From: Penicillium oxalicum
Taxonomy: Eukaryota > Ascomycota > Eurotiomycetes > Eurotiales > Aspergillaceae
Direction of reading: 5' to 3'
DNA: 64,000 nt
NCBI RefSeq assembly: GCF_001723175.1
Contig: NC_064655.1
Span: 2,232,001 to 2,296,000 of the forward strand
Under the pieces are notes generated by a model. It did no database searches and had not been told where the DNA came from. It saw nothing but the letters and a program-made list of their open reading frames with translations. A program made the translations under genes and the position numbers. Each line of letters starts with the position of its first letter. The stretch's first letter is position 1. Below are positions 33,541-44,377 of the stretch, piece by piece.

Positions 33541-36500
33541 CTGCTCTACCTATGGACATGGTAAGTAATTGAATACACGTTCGCGGAAGTCACGGAAGAC
33601 ACGGTAGTGCACGGAGTCAGCAGTGCGACGTGCGCTGCAGGCACTTTGGCCGAGTGACCAATCTCCGTTCAAATTTCAACCTCTTTGGCCGAGGGTCCGT
33701 TTCTTCTTGGCCACGTTTGTCTGATGATAAACCAATCAGAGTGTTTTTATTTTCTTGAATGGGTTTCGGGATGATGAGGGGGAGGGAGGGCTAATTGGGA
33801 ATAAATGAAAAGCCAAGGTTTGGAGTCCCTGAAAGATTTTTTGCGGTCGATAGTCTGAAGATTCGAATAGAGTCTGATCGTCGCTTTTTCAGTAGGGCCA
33901 GGGCTTGGCTTGGATCCTTCGATCCTGTCCTGTGGACTTAGCGTCGGCGGACGGGGGGAGTAGAGTAACGGTCGTAGAAATGAGCGGGGTGGAGCTGAAG
34001 ATTGGGCGCCTTTCACACGGGTTCAACCTGAGGTACATTTCTGAATATGGTCATTAGTTGTATCGACTACCGACTGGGATATAGCACAGATGAAAATCAA
34101 CATGGGCCAGCACCAGGGGGACCACCAATCATGATCGGGCCCTCTCGGGTACCTGACTCAGTGTGCTGGCAAAGTGCTTGGGCGTCGTTATGCAGCCGGT
34201 TCCTGACCCGCGGACGTGATGGTCCCGACCGGCGTGGAACTGTGGATCACGGGAGACTGGAGACTACAAGACAATCCATGATTGGCCGAGACGCAGGGGG
34301 GAAGAGGGACCTCCTAGTACGAGAGAATGCGATTCGGCCGTGGAAGATTCTCAACGGTGGCGCCTGTTCAACGCTAGGATGGTACCTACTCGGGACTCCT
34401 ATGGAGCGTGGGCGACGAATGGGGAGCACAGGGGAGAGCGAGAGAGTCTCGAGACCAATAGATGCGTATTCGTATACAAGCGCAGGGAAAGTCGGTTGAG
34501 TGAAGACACGGCAATCACACGAGCTGTTCCACACATTGTCCGATGTCTAACGGGAGTAGTCTCCGGAGGTAGAAGTAAAAAGAAAGAAAAGTATTAGCGC
34601 GCACGATGTGATCGGTCCAAACGGCTGATCGTCCGGATCTGCGGTGAAATGGTTTCTGTCATTCGTGTGCGCTGCCCCAACAACTTGTAGAGGTGTACAC
34701 CGTAGTACTGTACAATGTACAGCATATGATACATTATGCTCTACAGTTTATAGCAAAATCACGAGACTTTGGATGCTCGTCGTAGTGATGCCGGCGAAAG
34801 CGTACGATCTTGCTCGACGGTGAGTTTCTATGGCCGTGTTTCAGTAAGGGGCACCACCATGGACGCGTCCATCCGTGAAGGATGGATGTTTCAGGTTCCG
34901 CTCTCCTGCACTGTCGGTCAAACTCGCTCGAGTCGACGCCGGTGCGGAATGTTCATCCAGGCAAGCTATCGTCCTCGCCTCGAGCATGTACTGTCCCCTA
35001 GACACTATCCAGTGAACACGGATCTCACAGTCCATGAATGATACCCACCTGGCATAGAAAGATCGTGCAGAAGCTCGGAAATACACCAAGCCGTCAGCTC
35101 TGCCTGGTTGCCGGAAGCGCCGCGGGTATCGGTTTGTCTTACGCGAGCCGTTGGACGGAACCGCTTTTCCTTTTCTGTCCCATGGGATGATTCCATGGTT
35201 ACTTTGGGTGAGACGACGGGGGCAAGTTGATTCGGTGCCGTCTGATCATGGACTGGAGATGCTACCTTGAGGCTCGATGCCTATGACGGTGGATTCGTTA
35301 CTACTCCCCGACACCAAACAGGACTTATTCTCATCTTTCGGATCGCCTTGACCCGAGCAAAGCAAGGCCATGAAACTTGGAGCTCGCAGCGACCATTGCA
35401 GCGCCGCACCCGCATGTCCGTGCCAAGAACAGACCTGGCGGTGTTTCCTTTCCCCCTCTTACCCGACTCGTGTCCAGCCAAGTTGCACATCGTGCGGTCT
35501 TGGGTTGTTTCTTTCCCGCTTGCAGGGCACAACCGCAGTGTATGGTACACAAATTACACCGCCAACAACGGGACACGCGGATGCATGATCCTGTCTCGAC
35601 TCGATTGACCCGACTCTTCGGCATCACGCTAACGACCAGAGCAGACTCGACCTGCATGCGACCGAACAAGATTCACCAGAGCAAATTCACAGTCACAGTG
35701 CAATTCTCATATCCAGAAGAAAAGGCAAGGGGGAAAAATCAGGGAGCAAGGGAACCGCCTCAACTGTTCAATCGACTCTGGAACTTGCCGCATGACCCTC
35801 AATGCACCCGTTCAAACAAGGACCAGCGATCCGATTACGTCGAACGAGACGGTTTGGTGGTTGCGGGAAGCCGAGCGGGAAAAGAAAGAAAGAATGGACG
35901 ATGAAATCATCGTGTGAGGGAGGGCGGCGGGGACCCCCTCGGCCCCAGTTCAGGCCTGAGACTCGCGATTTGCGACCGAACAAACAACAATGGGACAAGG
36001 GTCTGTTCAAAGGGGGGAAAAAGTGGATTTGGAGAGGGGAAAGGGGAGGATCTCCCGCAGGTTGGGCACAGTTCTCGATTTCGAGTTCGTCGTAGAGATA
36101 TGATGCAGCCCTGGATAGATTGCCTCCACAGTTTTGTTTCAAGCTCGTCCTCGGGCCTTGGCTCTCTCTTTCGGGGCAGGGCTTGGTGGAGGGGTCAGTG
36201 GCCATTGTTACGATGGATTACGACGGTTCAAGAATGGGCTGGGTCCGATCATATCCGTTGATGTTCCGTAGCGATCAAGTGCTCAGGGTGGTCAACGTGG
36301 TAGAATTGGCAGAGGAGACACACGTACAATTTGGACGCCGAGGTCGATATTAGGCTAAAGAATATCCGAGCTTCACATGACCAAGGTTCCTCTTGCAGCT
36401 TTCAAAGTCCCACGAGTGCGATGACTATACCTCCTATTCTCAGAGACACCACGAACCAAAACAGTGGGAAGTAGTGCATTTGTTTTTTTTTTTCATTTAT

Positions 36501-37162
36501 TTATCATCTGTTTTTGTAAGAAAGCACAGTTTGGAAACGATTAATGTTCCCCATACTGTCTCGGAGGGGTCGACGTGTCGGAGTCAGGCCGGTTTGAGGT
36601 ACTGAATGGATCGATGTCGACCGAGCTCGCCGAGACAGTCTTCTAGAAGGAACCGAGAATCGTCAAAAAAAGGGGGGGTTTGGGAAGGTGGAACGAACGA
36701 CGCGATTGGAAAGGTCTGTGGAGGTTCGTATTCTGATATACATCATTCCCATCACGACCTTGTTTCGTTTTCTTTTTTTTTTTCCCTCTCTGATTTATTT
36801 TTGGTCAGTTATTTGTGAATCACCGGAACACGTCTCAACCGGCTGAGTGCTTCTTTATTTAGTTTCTCTCGATTCCGCGTTGGTGATTGTCGTCCGCTGG
36901 GCGTAGATGGAGTGTGGAGGCCCATTGGCGACTTGGGCCCCCAGGAGGAGAGGACTAGTCGCCTAAAGTAGCGTGGTCGAATCACTAGTGTTCGGGTTAG
37001 CGAACCTAGTGTTGGGTAGTAGTACTTACTCCAGTACGAGTAGTTCGGGTTTTGTAGACATCGGAGCAATTTCAGTATGTAGTCTTGTCTTCCGAGTGGA
37101 GGTCCTGGAGGCGGTCGAGACTGCGAACATCCAAACCACCTCCAGGACCGGGTCGATCTGGT

Positions 37163-37268
37163 CAGGTACCCGAATCAGGTACAGGTACCTGGCACTGACC
37201 TATCGAGTTTCCAGAGCCAACGAGCCACACGGGTCCGCTCCACACGGACTCAGGTACGCAACAGGTAC
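37163..37268 (+). promoter_or_regulatory. Cluster of five CAGGTAC motifs
   Basis: CAGGTAC occurs at 37163, 37176, 37182, 37251 and 37262, five times in 106 bases, and a GTACCTCG lies just downstream. The cluster is about 1.2 kb before the homeobox start codon and just before the ATG-free stretch. A transcription-factor binding array is an inference; the factor is unknown. Confidence 0.35.
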
Positions 37269-37305
37269 CCCCCCCAAAAATACAAACACCTGTACCTCGA
37301 GGATG

Positions 37306-38415
37306 GACAGTGACTGGACAACGATCCGGCTGTGGTCCTGGTCCAGATCACTTCAGTCCGGTCTCACCAGTCCCAGGCAGCTGGCAATTGGCAATTGGCA
37401 CTGAGTAGACCTCCCCCCGGGGAACCGGCCTGAGCTGCCAGTAGGCACAATTGATTCTCTGCTCAGTCAGCGAGTCCTAATACCAGTAGCACCCACACTT
37501 TTGTGACCCCCGTGCCGGTACCTCCTCTCCACACCCGCGAGTGACGACTCCCTCGTTCCTCTTTCTCTCTCTTCCTCTTCTCTCTTTTCCCTCCCCTCCC
37601 ACTGTGTGTCTTTATTCCCTTTTCTCACTCCCACCTTCCTTTCTTTTCCAACAGAACACTTGCCAGGTTGCTCGTTTCACTCTTTCACGACGGCCGTACC
37701 GCTCCTTCCACCCATTCCACTCCTTTTTCAATTCCAACGAACGCTGCTCCCGGTGGGAAACCAACTCTTTCCTCAACCCGACCGTTCCCACTCCCGTTGA
37801 TCGACTCGACACAGTTTATTGCGACACTCCGTCCACTCTCTCAACTCGAGACCAAGTCACCCACTAAAAGACTTCACCCCGGTTGATCCGAACAAGGCGA
37901 TCGCTTTAAGCTGTATCTTATTCGAGCTGCATAGGCCAGCCATTTCTTTTCACCCTCGCCTTCTTTCACCAGCGACTACCCGACCCCCCCCAGGGCGCCT
38001 CTGCGACGCACCCTTACCACCCAACCCCTCCCCATCCCCTTCGCATCGAATTGTCGATATATTGTCGATCGTCGATTCGTTCCTGCCTTCTCTTTTACTG
38101 GAGACTTGTCATTCACTCACTACCTTTTATTTTTTTTCTGCACTCTATCCTCTCGCGCTTGACGCTGCTTCGAGAGAAAAGGGACTTGAACGACCTTACC
38201 GTCACTGTCCACAGACACAGACACACAGACACCACCTTCCGTATCCCCATCTGTCGGCTGGATCGCTCTACATCGATATCTTTTGAATAGAAGATTCGAA
38301 CACGCAAACCACCAAAAAAAACTTATCCCCATATTTTGATATTCTCAACCTCGTACGGTTGGGCCATCTTTTCTTTCCGATTGATACATATTTGCCACAA
38401 ACGTCGTCGAAGACT
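37306..38415 (+). promoter_or_regulatory. ATG-free pyrimidine-rich leader of the homeobox gene
   Basis: No ATG occurs on the plus strand over 1,110 bases up to the homeobox start, while CAT (ATG on the other strand) occurs about eleven times in the same stretch. The segment is rich in C and T. This strand-specific absence fits a long transcribed 5' leader kept free of upstream start codons. The transcription start is not visible from sequence. Confidence 0.5.
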
Positions 38416-40391
38416 ATGTCGTTGTTGACGGAAACAGCGGAGCCCGCAAGCTCGGGCGCCGCGAACATCGCGCGCTCGTCATCTCCGGCTTCCACGCCGT
38501 CGCCCTCGGCGTCAAGTATCACGACTGCTCCCGGAGGAAGCGCCGCTCGGCGACCGACTCGAAAGAGCACTTTGACCCAGCAACAAAAGAACAACAAGCG
38601 CCAACGGGCTACCCAAGATCAACTGGTCACGCTGGAGGTTGAATTCAACAAGAACCCCACTCCGACCGCTGCCACCCGTGAGCGTATCGCCAGCGATATC
38701 AACATGACTGAACGCTCTGTACAAATCTGGTTCCAAAATCGGTATGTTCATGGGAGACACACATTCGTTCGGACCGCCTACTGACTTCCAGCAGTCGCGC
38801 AAAGATCAAGATGTTGGCGAAGAAGAGCATCGAGACGGGTGAAGGATGCGACAACATTCCCGAGTCAATGCGCCATTATCTCGCCATGCAATTTGATCCC
38901 AGTAAACCCGGAACCCGCGATCCCTTTGGACGCGCCGCTGCCTACGGCGCCCCTGGGATTTACGTCAATGATGCCAATTCATCCGGCAAAGTTGGTATGT
39001 ACTTATGCAACTCGACTGGCTGATCATGGCGGATCGCGTGCGATTGCCAGCCTCGAGGGATATATGCCCCTGCTGACCATCTTTTTTTTGCAGTCATCTC
39101 CCACTTCACGTGCCGTTCCTTGTCCATCGGAAGCTGGAGACGCATTGGCCAGAACGCCATGGACCTCGTGATCTTTTACTCGCCCGACAAGGCCTGCATG
39201 ACCTACTACATCAACAATGACTCCGCAGGCTACAAAATTGAGTACCCATTCTCCTCCATCAAGAACATCACTCTGGAGACGGGCGACGCAACACCTGGGC
39301 CAAATGGTGCTCCCCCTCGCCCGGGGGGCTTGGTGGTGGAGCTGAACCGGCCCCCCTTGTTCTATATGGACTCGTCCAACTCTGGTGGCTTCTACCAATG
39401 CGGTGATTTCACTGAGGAGCAGCAGGCTAGTCAGATCATGGTCCACCACCTCGGTGGGCATCCCAAAGTGTTGAGTGTGCAATTGGCCAAGTTGGTTTCC
39501 CTGGAATCCTTCCAAAACCGCCTGGCGTATAACCAAGCCTTTGCCGTCCCCACTGTTCCTGCGTCCATGTCTCCGCCGTTCATCCAACGCCCAGCCTCTC
39601 AGCCCAACCAGTTCGCCCCTGCGGCGTACCTGAATCTCTACCAGGACCACAACCACCTTGGGTTCAATTTGCCTGCCGCCGCTCGGGGCCACAAGCGGCA
39701 ACGTAGCCGGTCGGTGCCCGCCGCTGTCGATCTCTCTCTGCTGCATGCCCCCATGCCGTCCTATCAGATGCCTCAGACCCCGGCGCCCTTCAATGCCAGC
39801 GAAAGTGGCATCTACGCGCCGGTTCCCCAATCGACGTCGGCTCTACCCACAGGACTGCGCATCGACACCAACACTTTCGGACTTGACTTCCGCACGCACC
39901 CCTTGTCTGCGACCACCGCCGGATCTCCCACCGACTTTGCCAGCCCGTCCATGTTTAGCACTGCTGGCCACGGTGGAGACTCGACCCCCGTGGTCCCCAT
40001 GTCGGCGCAGTTCAATGTACCGCAGTTTGTCGCCGGACCGTCAGATTCTCCCACGCTGGGCTCCCATGCGGCATCGCCCTACCCCAGCGTGAGCGCCGCG
40101 GATCCGATGATCGCCAACCACTCACCACCCATGTCCAACATGTCGCACGCGCCTTCTGACATGTACGCATTCGCACATGACCAGCAATCCGGCTTTGTCG
40201 AAGATGGCATGTCAATGCATGACTTCTACGGGAAATCCCAGATGAATTATACGCTATCCCAGGACGTCTCCAGTTTTGAATTGCCTATCCATGGCATGTC
40301 CGGTCATGCTTCGCCGACGGTTGGTGATTTTTGTGGGAACATGCTCAATCTAGATGAAATCAACTCTCACGGGCTTCCCACCGGGTCGTAA
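38416..40391 (+). CDS. Homeodomain transcription factor (Hbx/HtfA/RfeB type)
   Basis: Three exons: 38416-38741, 38795-38994 and 39094-40391, joining in phase to 607 residues. The start follows the ATG-free leader. Residues 1-55 are Ser/Thr/Pro/Ala-rich. A homeodomain spans about 57-115, with recognition helix WFQNRRAKIKM; the first intron splits the Arg codon at 109. A conserved fungal segment follows ([18 protein letters not shown] and [20 protein letters not shown]). The C-terminal half is Pro/Ser-rich and probably activating or disordered, with a basic HKRQRSRS patch. The arrangement matches the homeobox proteins annotated RfeB or Hbx1/HtfA in Aspergillus and Htf1/Hox2 in Fusarium and Magnaporthe, which control conidiophore or phialide development. 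Which paralogue this is needs a tree. Nuclear location is expected. Confidence 0.9.
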
Positions 40392-41558
40392 GGGACGCCT
40401 CTCTTATCGACTGTTTCGATCTTGACGTTGTAACGGCTTTTTTCCTGTTGTGCGTTGGGCGCTCATGCTTTGGCGTCGGATTCTGGCGTTCGGGGGGGTC
40501 AACAGCATCTTTGAGGGGGGAATTGTCTCGGTCGCTCAGACTGACCTCCCGGGGAATAGTCCCTTCCCTTTTCGCTGGCGAAAGTCGGGAGCAATCAATC
40601 TGGGGAGCAACAGGCGCTGCCACGGGCCCTCCTCGAGAGATTCTGCTTACTTGGCTCTGGTTCTTTTTTTCCTTCTCTTTTTGTCGTGTGGCTTGTATCA
40701 ATACCCTTTCTATTCCGAGGCCGGTCCTGAAGCGATTTATTCTCCCATTTATCTTCATCTTGACTCTTTTTTCCCCCACTTTCCTGGTGCCGTAGAGGCT
40801 TCACCCATTTTTTTTTTGGATTTTCCGGGTGTCTCGGATGCATTGTGACCTTTGGACACCCTTTCTATTTCTTCTCATTTGGCCTCTCTCCACGTGGCTG
40901 CTGTTTTCTTCGCTTTGGAGATTTTCTGCTGCACTCTGCACTTGGAGTGTAGAGGTCTCCTTCCCCTTTTTCTTCCCTTTTACGTGGTTATGCCCAACAG
41001 ATCGACTTTTGGATAGCGGATCTTTCCTCCCTCCCACCGTCTCATTTTTTTGTTTTATTTTCTCTTCTCTCTGACGTGTTGCATGCGAGGTGGATTGGTT
41101 CTTGAGGCCTGACCCTCAAACAGGATTTACATTGCCATGCCGTGGCCTCATTCTGGGTGGGAATCGACTCCCCCGTCAGCGGTTGCTCTGCCATGCTTGC
41201 GGTTACGGACATGTATATACCACTGGGCGATGCTCGCCTCGTGAATCGCATCCTCTCCTTTGCTCCAATTCAATTTTCTGACTTGATTCCACTGCATTGA
41301 TTTGCATCCGCCCATCTCTTGTCGTAGGCGAATTTGTGTGTAATTGGGCCCGACTCTGATTATACACCGGTGGTCTCTGTGGCCTTGATTATACTGTACA
41401 TCTTGTCTCCTTTGGCGTGTTACATGTAGGCCATGCCCTTCATGACTAGATCGAGATCAACTCGTCTTCCCTCGATTATAATGACTGGGCGCCGCTCGAC
41501 CACGACAGCCCTGTCCACCGAATCATCATTTCCACGGCGCATTTTCACTCACTCCTTC
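40392..41558. other. 3' flanks of homeobox and GEP4-like genes
   Basis: About 1.2 kb between converging genes. The first 700 bases are T-rich with several T-runs, consistent with a long 3' UTR of the homeobox gene. No gene is supported. Confidence 0.55.
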
Positions 41559-42287
41559 TCACTCTCCCACCCCCGGCACCGGCGCCACACACCCTCTCCA
41601 CTCCCTCAAATACCTTTCAATCCAGACCTCCATCTTCTCCAACACGTTCCTCCTCGGCTTGCCCGGCTCTCCAACCTCAAACACCCCCTCCTTGCACCAC
41701 ACACTCCACGACCCCATCATGCCCGCCATCAACACGTCCGTCCCCAACCGATCCCCCACGACCGCAATCTCACTGGCTGACGAGATGACCTCGCGGTCCC
41801 GAAACCACTGCACGACTTCCTCCGCACAAAAGGGCTTTTTGGCCGCGCCCGCGGGGAGTCGAAAGACCGGGATCTGCAGGTGGGAGAGCTGCGACTCGAG
41901 GGAGGCGACTTCAGAGTCGAAAGTGGGATGGCTGCCGGCGCGATTGGAGACGATGAGGATGGCGTGTGGGTTGTGGGTCATGTTGAAGGGCGAGGTGGGC
42001 GAGGTGCGGAGGGCGGAGAGTTTGGTGATGATTGAGGGGGGAAAAGTGGTGGTTTTGGGAGGGCAGAGGGTGTTGTCTTTGTCGAGGACGAGGGCGCGGA
42101 TCGTTGGGGTTCGGGCTGGTGGTGATGTTGATGTTGGTGTTGCCTTGAGGAGATGAGGGCCGAGGTTCTCGGGGAGATGAGTGAAGGTTGGAATGGTGAG
42201 ATGAGGGAGGAATTGCGTGGGTTGTCGGAGGAGAGTGTGGACGGCGTGGTTGAAACCGCGCAGGTTGGAGTTTGGTGAGCCGGCCAT
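41559..42287 (-). CDS. gep4: Mitochondrial phosphatidylglycerophosphatase, GEP4-like
   Basis: Single-exon gene of 242 residues from the ATG at 42287. It belongs to the HAD superfamily (type IIIA). The nucleophile motif is LVLDKDNTL, with catalytic Asp residues at 69 and 71. A Ser/Asn motif follows in ILIVSNRAG, and the metal-binding motif is VVGDRLGTD. GEP4 removes the phosphate from phosphatidylglycerophosphate to give phosphatidylglycerol, a step in cardiolipin synthesis at the inner mitochondrial membrane. The N-terminal segment (GFNHAVHTLLRQPTQFLPHL and IPTFTHLP) matches the family pattern. A Thr/Pro-rich stretch lies at 50-62. The length is usual for the family. It is divergent from the Sm D3 gene, with 552 bases between the starts. 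Confidence 0.92.
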   Translation of the reverse strand: MAGSPNSNLRGFNHAVHTLLRQPTQFLPHLTIPTFTHLPENLGPHLLKATPTSTSPPARTPTIRALVLDKDNTLCPPKTTTFPPSIITKLSALRTSPTSPFNMTHNPHAILIVSNRAGSHPTFDSEVASLESQLSHLQIPVFRLPAGAAKKPFCAEEVVQWFRDREVISSASEIAVVGDRLGTDVLMAGMMGSWSVWCKEGVFEVGEPGKPRRNVLEKMEVWIERYLREWRGCVAPVPGVGE

Positions 42288-42839
42288 CTTTCTTTCTGGC
42301 TTGCTTCTTTTTGAATTCGAATTTGAATCTGAAGCTTGGACGGTGTATAGTATAGATAAGAGTGGTGATGGAGGTGAGTCGGTGAGAGGTTAGACGGGAG
42401 TACGGTGACTGGATATGAATGGCGCTATTGCATAATGAACGGTGTGCAGCTGTCTGTAATATGTACTTTCAAGAGTATGTGGTGGAGGAAGAGCAACGAT
42501 CGAGGTCAACCTGGAACTTTGTTGGCCGGAGATCCAATGTGATTGAGTCCACGGTGGATTAAATTTCCCGCCCAAAGCGGAGAGAAGCCGAGCCGCAAAA
42601 CTCGCTGGCGGAGGAAACTCGACCCGTCGCGCGGCCACTCCGCCCATTCCAGTCACTGCTCCTCCTCCACCATCGACTTGATTCCTCTCGCCAATTCACA
42701 CCGTCGTTATTGGAGGAACCCTTCTTTTGCCTCCAGACCGTCTTTCAACTCATCCCAGATAATCCATTGGGAAGACCCCCCCCTCCCCCCACCTCGGAAG
42801 CGTCCTTTCACCGTCGTATCGCACATCCCACCAGCCAAG
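42288..42839. promoter_or_regulatory. Bidirectional promoter region, GEP4-like / Sm D3
   Basis: 552 bases between two divergent start codons. The right half is pyrimidine-rich on the plus strand up to the Sm D3 start. No conserved element is recognised with confidence. Confidence 0.5.
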
Positions 42840-43576
42840 ATGGGCAAGCTCACCAGCACAATCGGGATCCCGATCAAGCTCCTGAACGAAGCGCAGGTAC
42901 GTTCTCACTCTTTCATTTGGTTTCGCTCGGGGACAGACAAATAGTCTGTGCGAGAAATCGAGCTTTCATCTTGCCCTCCACCTTAGCGCGGTTCGCATGC
43001 AGACCGCTAAAGTTCCTCTCTACAGGGTCACGTCGTCACACTCGAGATCACATCCGGTGTTGTCTACCGAGGAAAGCTGCTTGAAGGTTCGTCGACATCC
43101 CTGCTCAGACACCCGAAGCTGCGCATTCCCCCATGGGTATTTTTTTGAGGGGGGATCAGCTTGACTCGGGCGGTTGCCTCACATTGTGTCGTCTCGGTCG
43201 ACGATGCGTGTGGTATTGAACTTTTAACTTACTTTCTTTTGATATCTCTGAAATAGCCGAGGACAACATGAATGTCCAGCTCAAGGATATTACCGTCACA
43301 GCTCGCGATGGCCGTGTTTCTCACTTGGATCAGGTCTATATCCGCGGCAGCCACGTGCGATTTTTCATTGTGCCTGACATGTTGAGGTTCGTCTCCGCCC
43401 GCCCCTGTTTTTGTATCCGGCGACTGGCTTGAGAGGCTCTGCTTCATTTGCTAACGAATGTCTTGTCATACAGGAATGCTCCCATGTTCCGCTCACGGGG
43501 CCAGCGCGGTCGCGGTGTCGGTCTTGCCCGTGGTAAGGCCACTGTGCAGCGTGCGCGCGGCCAGCGCAGAGGTTGA
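42840..43576 (+). CDS. smd3: Small nuclear ribonucleoprotein Sm D3
   Basis: Four exons: 42840-42896, 43026-43086, 43257-43386 and 43474-43576, joining in phase to 116 residues. Sm D3 is part of the seven-member Sm ring on U1, U2, U4 and U5 snRNAs, and so of the spliceosome. The Sm1 motif ([26 protein letters not shown], split by the second intron) and the Sm2 motif ([16 protein letters not shown]) are both present. The C-terminus is the RG-rich tail ([16 protein letters not shown]), the usual target of arginine methylation. Length and start ([15 protein letters not shown]) match the family. Three introns in a 351-base coding sequence is dense but common for small fungal core genes. Confidence 0.97.
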
Positions 43577-44377
43577 GTTTGATATTTTTCGTCAACGAGG
43601 ATCAATAAGACGAAATGGGAAATACAAACATGAAGGCCTGGAATTGTGTTCTGTGTGATTGGCGTTTTGTCTCTTGTCCTGCTCTCTTTGCTTTTTGCCC
43701 CCTCCCTCCACAATTGCCAAAGACAGACCTTGCAGTCTGCGTCCTGTCTCGAAAGGGTCCTCAATTGAAATACGCGAAACCATTTTGAAATTTCGGCTTT
43801 GGGTGCGGAGACTCGGTGCGGGTTTGATGGGAGATTGGTCGGCCTGAAATCCTCAATCGGGACCAGCCCATTTGAACAGAAGTGACTTGATTTTCTCTCT
43901 GAACGGGCAGAGCACCGCAATTACAAATCCACCCAGATCATTTCCACGTCAATGAACACTGATGAGTTTCTGAAGAGATGAGAAGGAAAAGACAGGCTCT
44001 CCAGACACCGAGACGTCCGCACTTTGTAGCAAAATTGTAAATCTCCTTTCTGAACCTTTGTAGCACATCTGATGGATGCGCCCAAAGTGTATTCCCGCTC
44101 GACTTCGACTGGTCGTTATCTTCTCCGTGGATCCTCCCGATAAAGTCCATATCGATAACGGAATTTGGTCTCCCACTTTTTCCCCCGACGTGGGGAGAGC
44201 TCTTTCATTTCTTCCTCTGGTCCATCAGTCGGTCTTCTGCTGGCATTGATTCAAGGGTCTTGTATTTCTTTCAGAGTTGTCAATTGTATTGAGAGAAATA
44301 GAGAGAGAGAGAGAGGAAGAGCTATCACATCTCACTTATCCTCCACTCCTCTCCCATAGCGAAGAGCTCTCTGCCCC
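43577..44377. other. Intergenic region, Sm D3 / Irc6-like gene
   Basis: About 800 bases between two genes on the same strand: Sm D3 3' flank, then the promoter of the adaptin-binding gene. A GA-dinucleotide run lies at 44301-44315, about 60 bases before the start codon. No gene is supported. Confidence 0.55.
44301..44315 (+). repeat. GA microsatellite in the leader of the Irc6-like gene
   Basis: A perfect GA dinucleotide run of about 15 bases just upstream of the start codon, preceded by GAGAGAAATA. Confidence 0.7.

Larger units (their letters stand above)
32468..38415. other. 5.9-kb gene-free region upstream of the homeobox gene
   Basis: No gene is supported. The first 1 kb is AT-rich 3' flank of the aminotransferase. 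A T21 run lies at 33520-33540. Short inverted motifs with TGTACA occur around 34708-34746. A cluster of five CAGGTAC heptamers sits at 37163-37268. From 37306 to 38415 the plus strand contains no ATG and is strongly pyrimidine-rich, as expected for a long transcribed leader of the homeobox gene. The region is best read as an extended promoter plus 5' leader. Confidence 0.6.
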
